The translations under genes and the position numbers were made by a program. A model generated the notes under the pieces. That model had not been told where the DNA came from, did not search any database, and saw only the letters and a program-made list of their open reading frames with translations. From Lachnospiraceae bacterium XBD2001 (GTDB taxonomy: Bacteria; Bacillota; Clostridia; Lachnospirales; Lachnospiraceae): 64,000 bases of DNA. The stretch spans positions 1 to 64,000 of the forward strand of contig FPAN01000002.1 of assembly GCA_900116395.1 (NCBI GenBank), read 5' to 3'. Of this stretch, positions 61,115 to 64,000 are shown one piece after another (the stretch's first letter is position 1; every line of letters begins with the position of its first letter).

Positions 61115-61938
61115 GAAAAACATATGTGAGGGGAAGTCTTGCGGCAGTGGCGGCAATGTTGTGTGTAGGCTGCGGCCCGAAGGAAGCTCCGGCGCCGGAT
61201 GCTGCAGGAGAACCCATGATTCCAATCATAGAAGAAAACGAGGATAACGGAAAAATGCTGGGAAACGACTGGTACAGTGTGGGAGATGTCATCGATACGG
61301 AGTTGTTGGATATGCAACAACTTGCAACCTATTTTACTATGGAAGAAATACAAGAAGGCGATGAGGTCTATCAACGGATTTACGGGAAATCTTTCCCGAC
61401 AGACGGCAGTATGAATCTATCGGAACTTCGTTATTTGAAGATGCTGTATGTAGATTATGATGGCTTGAGTCGTTGCGGTGAGATGATTGTGAATGCCGAG
61501 ATTGCAGATGTGACCATGGATATTTTCCTGCAACTCTATGAGGCGGGATATCCCATCGAACGCATGGAGCTGATTGATAACTATTGGGAGACGGACGGAA
61601 ATACCACGGACCGGAAGTCCATTCTGGCCAATAATTCCTCTGCCTTCTGCTATCGTACCATTGCAGGAACCAATGACATGTCCAATCATGCCTATGGATT
61701 TGCGATTGATATCAATCCCCATGACAATCCATATGTCTGGTGCAATCCGGACGGTACGCCGAAGTTAGAGACCTTGGATGCCCATGAGCAGGAGATGATG
61801 GAGAACCGGGAAGAGAAGGAACACGCCATTACCCACGAGGATTTGGCTTACCGGCTCTTTACGGAAGCGGGCTTTGACTGGGGCGGAGATTGGTCTAATC
61901 CGTTGGATTACCAACATTTTGAATGGAAGAGACAGTAA
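61111..61938 (+). CDS. M15-family peptidoglycan peptidase lipoprotein
   Basis: A 275-residue lipoprotein. The lipobox ends LCVGC (Cys21 by this start). An acidic, disordered linker leads to a D-Ala-D-Ala carboxypeptidase/L,D-endopeptidase domain of the VanY/CwlK type: zinc ligands in MSNHAYGFAIDINP (about 189-202) and DYQHFEW at the end, with GFDWGGDW before. It would trim cell-wall peptides outside the membrane. It overlaps barstar by 4 bases (ATGA). Making a wall peptidase together with an anchored ribonuclease suggests a joint function at the envelope. Confidence 0.9.
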   Translation: MRKTYVRGSLAAVAAMLCVGCGPKEAPAPDAAGEPMIPIIEENEDNGKMLGNDWYSVGDVIDTELLDMQQLATYFTMEEIQEGDEVYQRIYGKSFPTDGSMNLSELRYLKMLYVDYDGLSRCGEMIVNAEIADVTMDIFLQLYEAGYPIERMELIDNYWETDGNTTDRKSILANNSSAFCYRTIAGTNDMSNHAYGFAIDINPHDNPYVWCNPDGTPKLETLDAHEQEMMENREEKEHAITHEDLAYRLFTEAGFDWGGDWSNPLDYQHFEWKRQ

Positions 61939-61999
61939 TATAAAAGGAATGCTTGCAAATACCCGTTCTTTTCTATATATTAGAACAGATGGAATGAAT

Positions 62000-62090
62000 A
62001 ATTTTGCATTGAGAAATTCATTTTGAATGAAAAAGCGATGCAAAATTGTCTCAAAATGCAAGATTCGCATCTTAAAAATTCATTTTTAAG
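62000..62090. repeat. Nested palindromes before rarA
   Basis: AATTTTGCAT (62000-62009) pairs with ATGCAAAATT (62038-62047) around the small palindrome ATTCA-TTT-TGAAT. CTTAAAAAT (62071-62079) pairs with ATTTTTAAG (62082-62090). AAATTCATTTT occurs in both parts. The whole may be a mobile palindromic repeat or a leader structure. No gene is present in 61939-62118. Confidence 0.5.
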
Positions 62091-62118
62091 AAAAATAATT
62101 GCAGGATGAGGAACCTTC

Positions 62119-63438
62119 ATGGATTTATTTGACTTTATGAGAGAAAAAAACAGCAAATCGGAGTCCCCGTTGGCTTCCCGTATGCGCCCAACCACCTTGG
62201 AAGAGGTGGTAGGACAGGAGCATATCATCGGTAAGGACAAGATGCTGTATCGTGCCATCAAGGCAGACAAGCTGGGCTCTGTTATTTTTTACGGACCGCC
62301 CGGAACCGGTAAGACTACCATGGCCAAGGTCATTGCTAATTCCACCAAGAGTGAATTCAAGCAGATCAACGCTACGGTTGCCGGTAAGAAGGATATGGAA
62401 GCGGTGGTGGAAGAAGCCAAGAACACCATGGCCATGTACGGACGAAGAACCATTCTTTTTATTGATGAGATTCATCGTTTCAATAAGGGCCAACAGGATT
62501 ATCTGCTCCCCTTTGTAGAGGACGGAACCATTATTCTGATTGGTGCAACCACGGAGAATCCTTACTTCGAAGTGAATGGTGCTTTGATTTCCAGATCCAT
62601 TGTCTTTGAGCTTAAGCCTTTGTCCCAGGACAACATCAAGACCTTGCTCTTGCGTGCGGTCAATGATGTAGAGAAGGGGATGGGTGCCTATCATGCCGCT
62701 TTGGATGAGGAGGCATTGGAATTCTTAAGCGACATATCCGGGGGCGATGCAAGAAGTGCTTTGAATGCTATTGAATTGGCGGTGTTAACTACAGAGCCGT
62801 CGGAGGATGGTGTGATTCATATCACCTTGGATGTGGCCAGTGAGTGTATCCAGAAGCGGGCTATCAAGTACGACAAGGGCGGTGACAATCATTACGATAC
62901 CATCTCCGCTTTTATTAAGAGTATGCGAGGCAGTGATCCGGATGCGGCGGTGTATTACTTAGCACGGATGCTATCTGCCGGAGAAGATGTGAAGTTCATT
63001 GCCAGACGCATCATGATTTGCGCATCGGAAGATGTAGGCAATGCAGATCCGATGGCTATGGTGGTGGCAGCCTCCGCAGCAACGGAAGTGGAGCGCGTGG
63101 GAATGCCGGAGAGCCAGATTATTCTCTCCCAGGCAGCAACCTATGTGGCCTGCGCTCCGAAGTCCAACGCAGCATGCAATGCGATTTTTGCTGCCAATGA
63201 TGCAGTTCGAAATGTGGCGATTAAGGGCGTGCCGGTGCATCTGCAGGATGCCCATTACGGCGGTTCCGCCAAGCTGGGACACGGCATCGGTTACAAATAT
63301 GCCCATGATTATCCGAACCACTACGTGGAGCAGCAATACCTGCCGGATGAGCTGGTGGGAACGAAGTTCTACGAACCGACGGAGAACGGCTATGAGAAGA
63401 CAATCCGTGAACACATGGATTTTCTACATAACAATTAA
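62119..63438 (+). CDS. rarA: Replication-associated recombination protein A
   Basis: A 439-residue AAA+ ATPase of the RarA/MgsA/WRNIP1 family, acting at stalled replication forks. Walker A is GPPGTGKTTMAK (about 58-69), Walker B ILFIDEIHRFNK (about 113-124), the sensor region GATTENPYFEVN; the C-terminal MgsA domain covers about 260-435 (DDHYDTISAF-like segment, DAHYGGSAKLGHG). Full family length. GATGAGG before ATG 62119. Confidence 0.95.
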   Translation: MDLFDFMREKNSKSESPLASRMRPTTLEEVVGQEHIIGKDKMLYRAIKADKLGSVIFYGPPGTGKTTMAKVIANSTKSEFKQINATVAGKKDMEAVVEEAKNTMAMYGRRTILFIDEIHRFNKGQQDYLLPFVEDGTIILIGATTENPYFEVNGALISRSIVFELKPLSQDNIKTLLLRAVNDVEKGMGAYHAALDEEALEFLSDISGGDARSALNAIELAVLTTEPSEDGVIHITLDVASECIQKRAIKYDKGGDNHYDTISAFIKSMRGSDPDAAVYYLARMLSAGEDVKFIARRIMICASEDVGNADPMAMVVAASAATEVERVGMPESQIILSQAATYVACAPKSNAACNAIFAANDAVRNVAIKGVPVHLQDAHYGGSAKLGHGIGYKYAHDYPNHYVEQQYLPDELVGTKFYEPTENGYEKTIREHMDFLHNN

Positions 63439-63477
63439 GTAAAAGGAAAAGAAAAGGATTACGCGAGGAGGAAAGAG

Positions 63478-64000
63478 ATGAAACAGTATCAGGAGATGTC
63501 AAAAGAAGAATTGCTTCAGGAAAAAGAAAGCTTGGAAGCCGCTTACAAGGCTTATCAGAAGCGTGACTTACACCTGAACATGGCACGTGGTAAGCCATCT
63601 ACCGAGCAGTTGGATTTGGCAATGGATTTGCTGAACAACGTGCTGGATGAGCGGGACATTATCATTATGTCCAACGGCCTTGATGCCCGTAACTACGGTG
63701 GCCTGGAAGGAATCCCGGAAGCAAAACAGCTCATTGCATCCATGGTTGATGCCAAGCCGGAGCAGGTTCTTCTCTATGGTAACTCCAGTTTGAATATGAT
63801 GTATGACACCGTTGCACGTGCCATGACCCATGGTATCTGTGGCAACACCCCTTGGATGAAGCAGGAAGGAATCAAGTTCCTCTGCCCGGCTCCGGGATAT
63901 GATCGTCACTTCGCCATTACCGAGCACTTCGGTATTGAGATGATTACCATTCCGATGACCATCGACGGACCGGATATGGATTTGGTGGAGAAGTACGTGA
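63478..64000 (+). CDS. Class I/II aminotransferase, 5' part
   Basis: The first 174 codons of a PLP-dependent aminotransferase cut by the window end. The start YQEMSKEELLQEKESLEAAY is followed by LNMARGKPSTEQLDLAM (about 34-50) and LYGNSSLNMMYDTVARA (about 99-115), which fit the clostridial aspartate-aminotransferase group annotated as PF12897. GAGGAGGAAAG sets ATG 63478. The PLP lysine lies beyond the window. It follows rarA by 39 bases. Confidence 0.88.
   Translation, partial: MKQYQEMSKEELLQEKESLEAAYKAYQKRDLHLNMARGKPSTEQLDLAMDLLNNVLDERDIIIMSNGLDARNYGGLEGIPEAKQLIASMVDAKPEQVLLYGNSSLNMMYDTVARAMTHGICGNTPWMKQEGIKFLCPAPGYDRHFAITEHFGIEMITIPMTIDGPDMDLVEKYV

Overview
The window reads as a piece of a Lachnospiraceae-type (Bacillota, Clostridia) chromosome. 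Evidence from the sequence: strong AGGAGG-type ribosome binding sites, TTGACA/TATAAT promoters with 17-base spacers, hairpin plus U-tract terminators at most gene ends, tRNA genes without encoded CCA, and typical family members (DegV, YitT, clostripain C11 peptidase, FchA plus FolD, YesM/YesN regulators, GH127). Species cannot be named from this alone.

Layout. 1-700: 3' end of a 23S rRNA gene, no 5S gene after it, a structured spacer, then tRNA-Asn and tRNA-Arg. 860-5340: an AT-rich accessory stretch with an XRE regulator, a zinc-ribbon membrane protein (possibly frameshifted), an unknown membrane protein, a GNAT fusion, an unknown protein and a metallophosphoesterase. 5514-16017: housekeeping block (XRE membrane regulator, histidine phosphatase, lipoprotein, FchA/FolD one-carbon pair, SpoT-like HD hydrolase, rRNA methyltransferase, exported C1 protease, cell-wall amidase, RdgB, YfcE). 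16078-16887: a six-gene tRNA operon with consensus promoter and terminator, interrupted by a tandem hairpin repeat. 16968-20837: membrane esterase and a diguanylate cyclase. 20907-31556: a plant-glycan uptake locus: YesN response regulator, two ABC permeases, GH31, YesM kinase, solute-binding lipoprotein and GH127. 31640-36246: DegV, tRNA-Pro, CDF transporter, RlmI-like methyltransferase, intracellular GH5. 36292-39400 (minus): glucose-type PTS EIICBA with a BglG-family antiterminator and its leader. 39523-46529: RsmJ, YitT, a full panG-panB-panC-panD set, BirA, AI-2E-type exporter. 46588-54498: small cysteine proteins, an RpiB-like isomerase, a FliD-like repeat protein, UPF0126 channel, clostripain-like peptidase, ABC exporter, PIN-like protein. 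54560-59123 (minus): ddl-murF-MFS plus two small genes. 59195-61938: LysR regulator and, divergent from it, a barnase-like lipoprotein, a barstar and an M15 peptidase with overlapping ends. 62119-64000: RarA and the start of a class I/II aminotransferase.

Most interesting signals: (a) four copies, in two tandem pairs, of a hairpin element beside stable-RNA genes whose four-base stems differ but stay complementary; (b) a 26-base box, 24 of 26 identical, at exactly the same distance from the -10 hexamer of two promoters in the YesMN glycan locus; (c) a FolD that lacks the cyclohydrolase lysine and glutamine and sits directly after a separate cyclohydrolase FchA; (d) the barnase lipoprotein-barstar-peptidase operon; (e) an RpiB-family protein with aspartate in place of the catalytic cysteine. 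Two short genes (43 and 54 codons) not evident from ordinary length cut-offs are also described.
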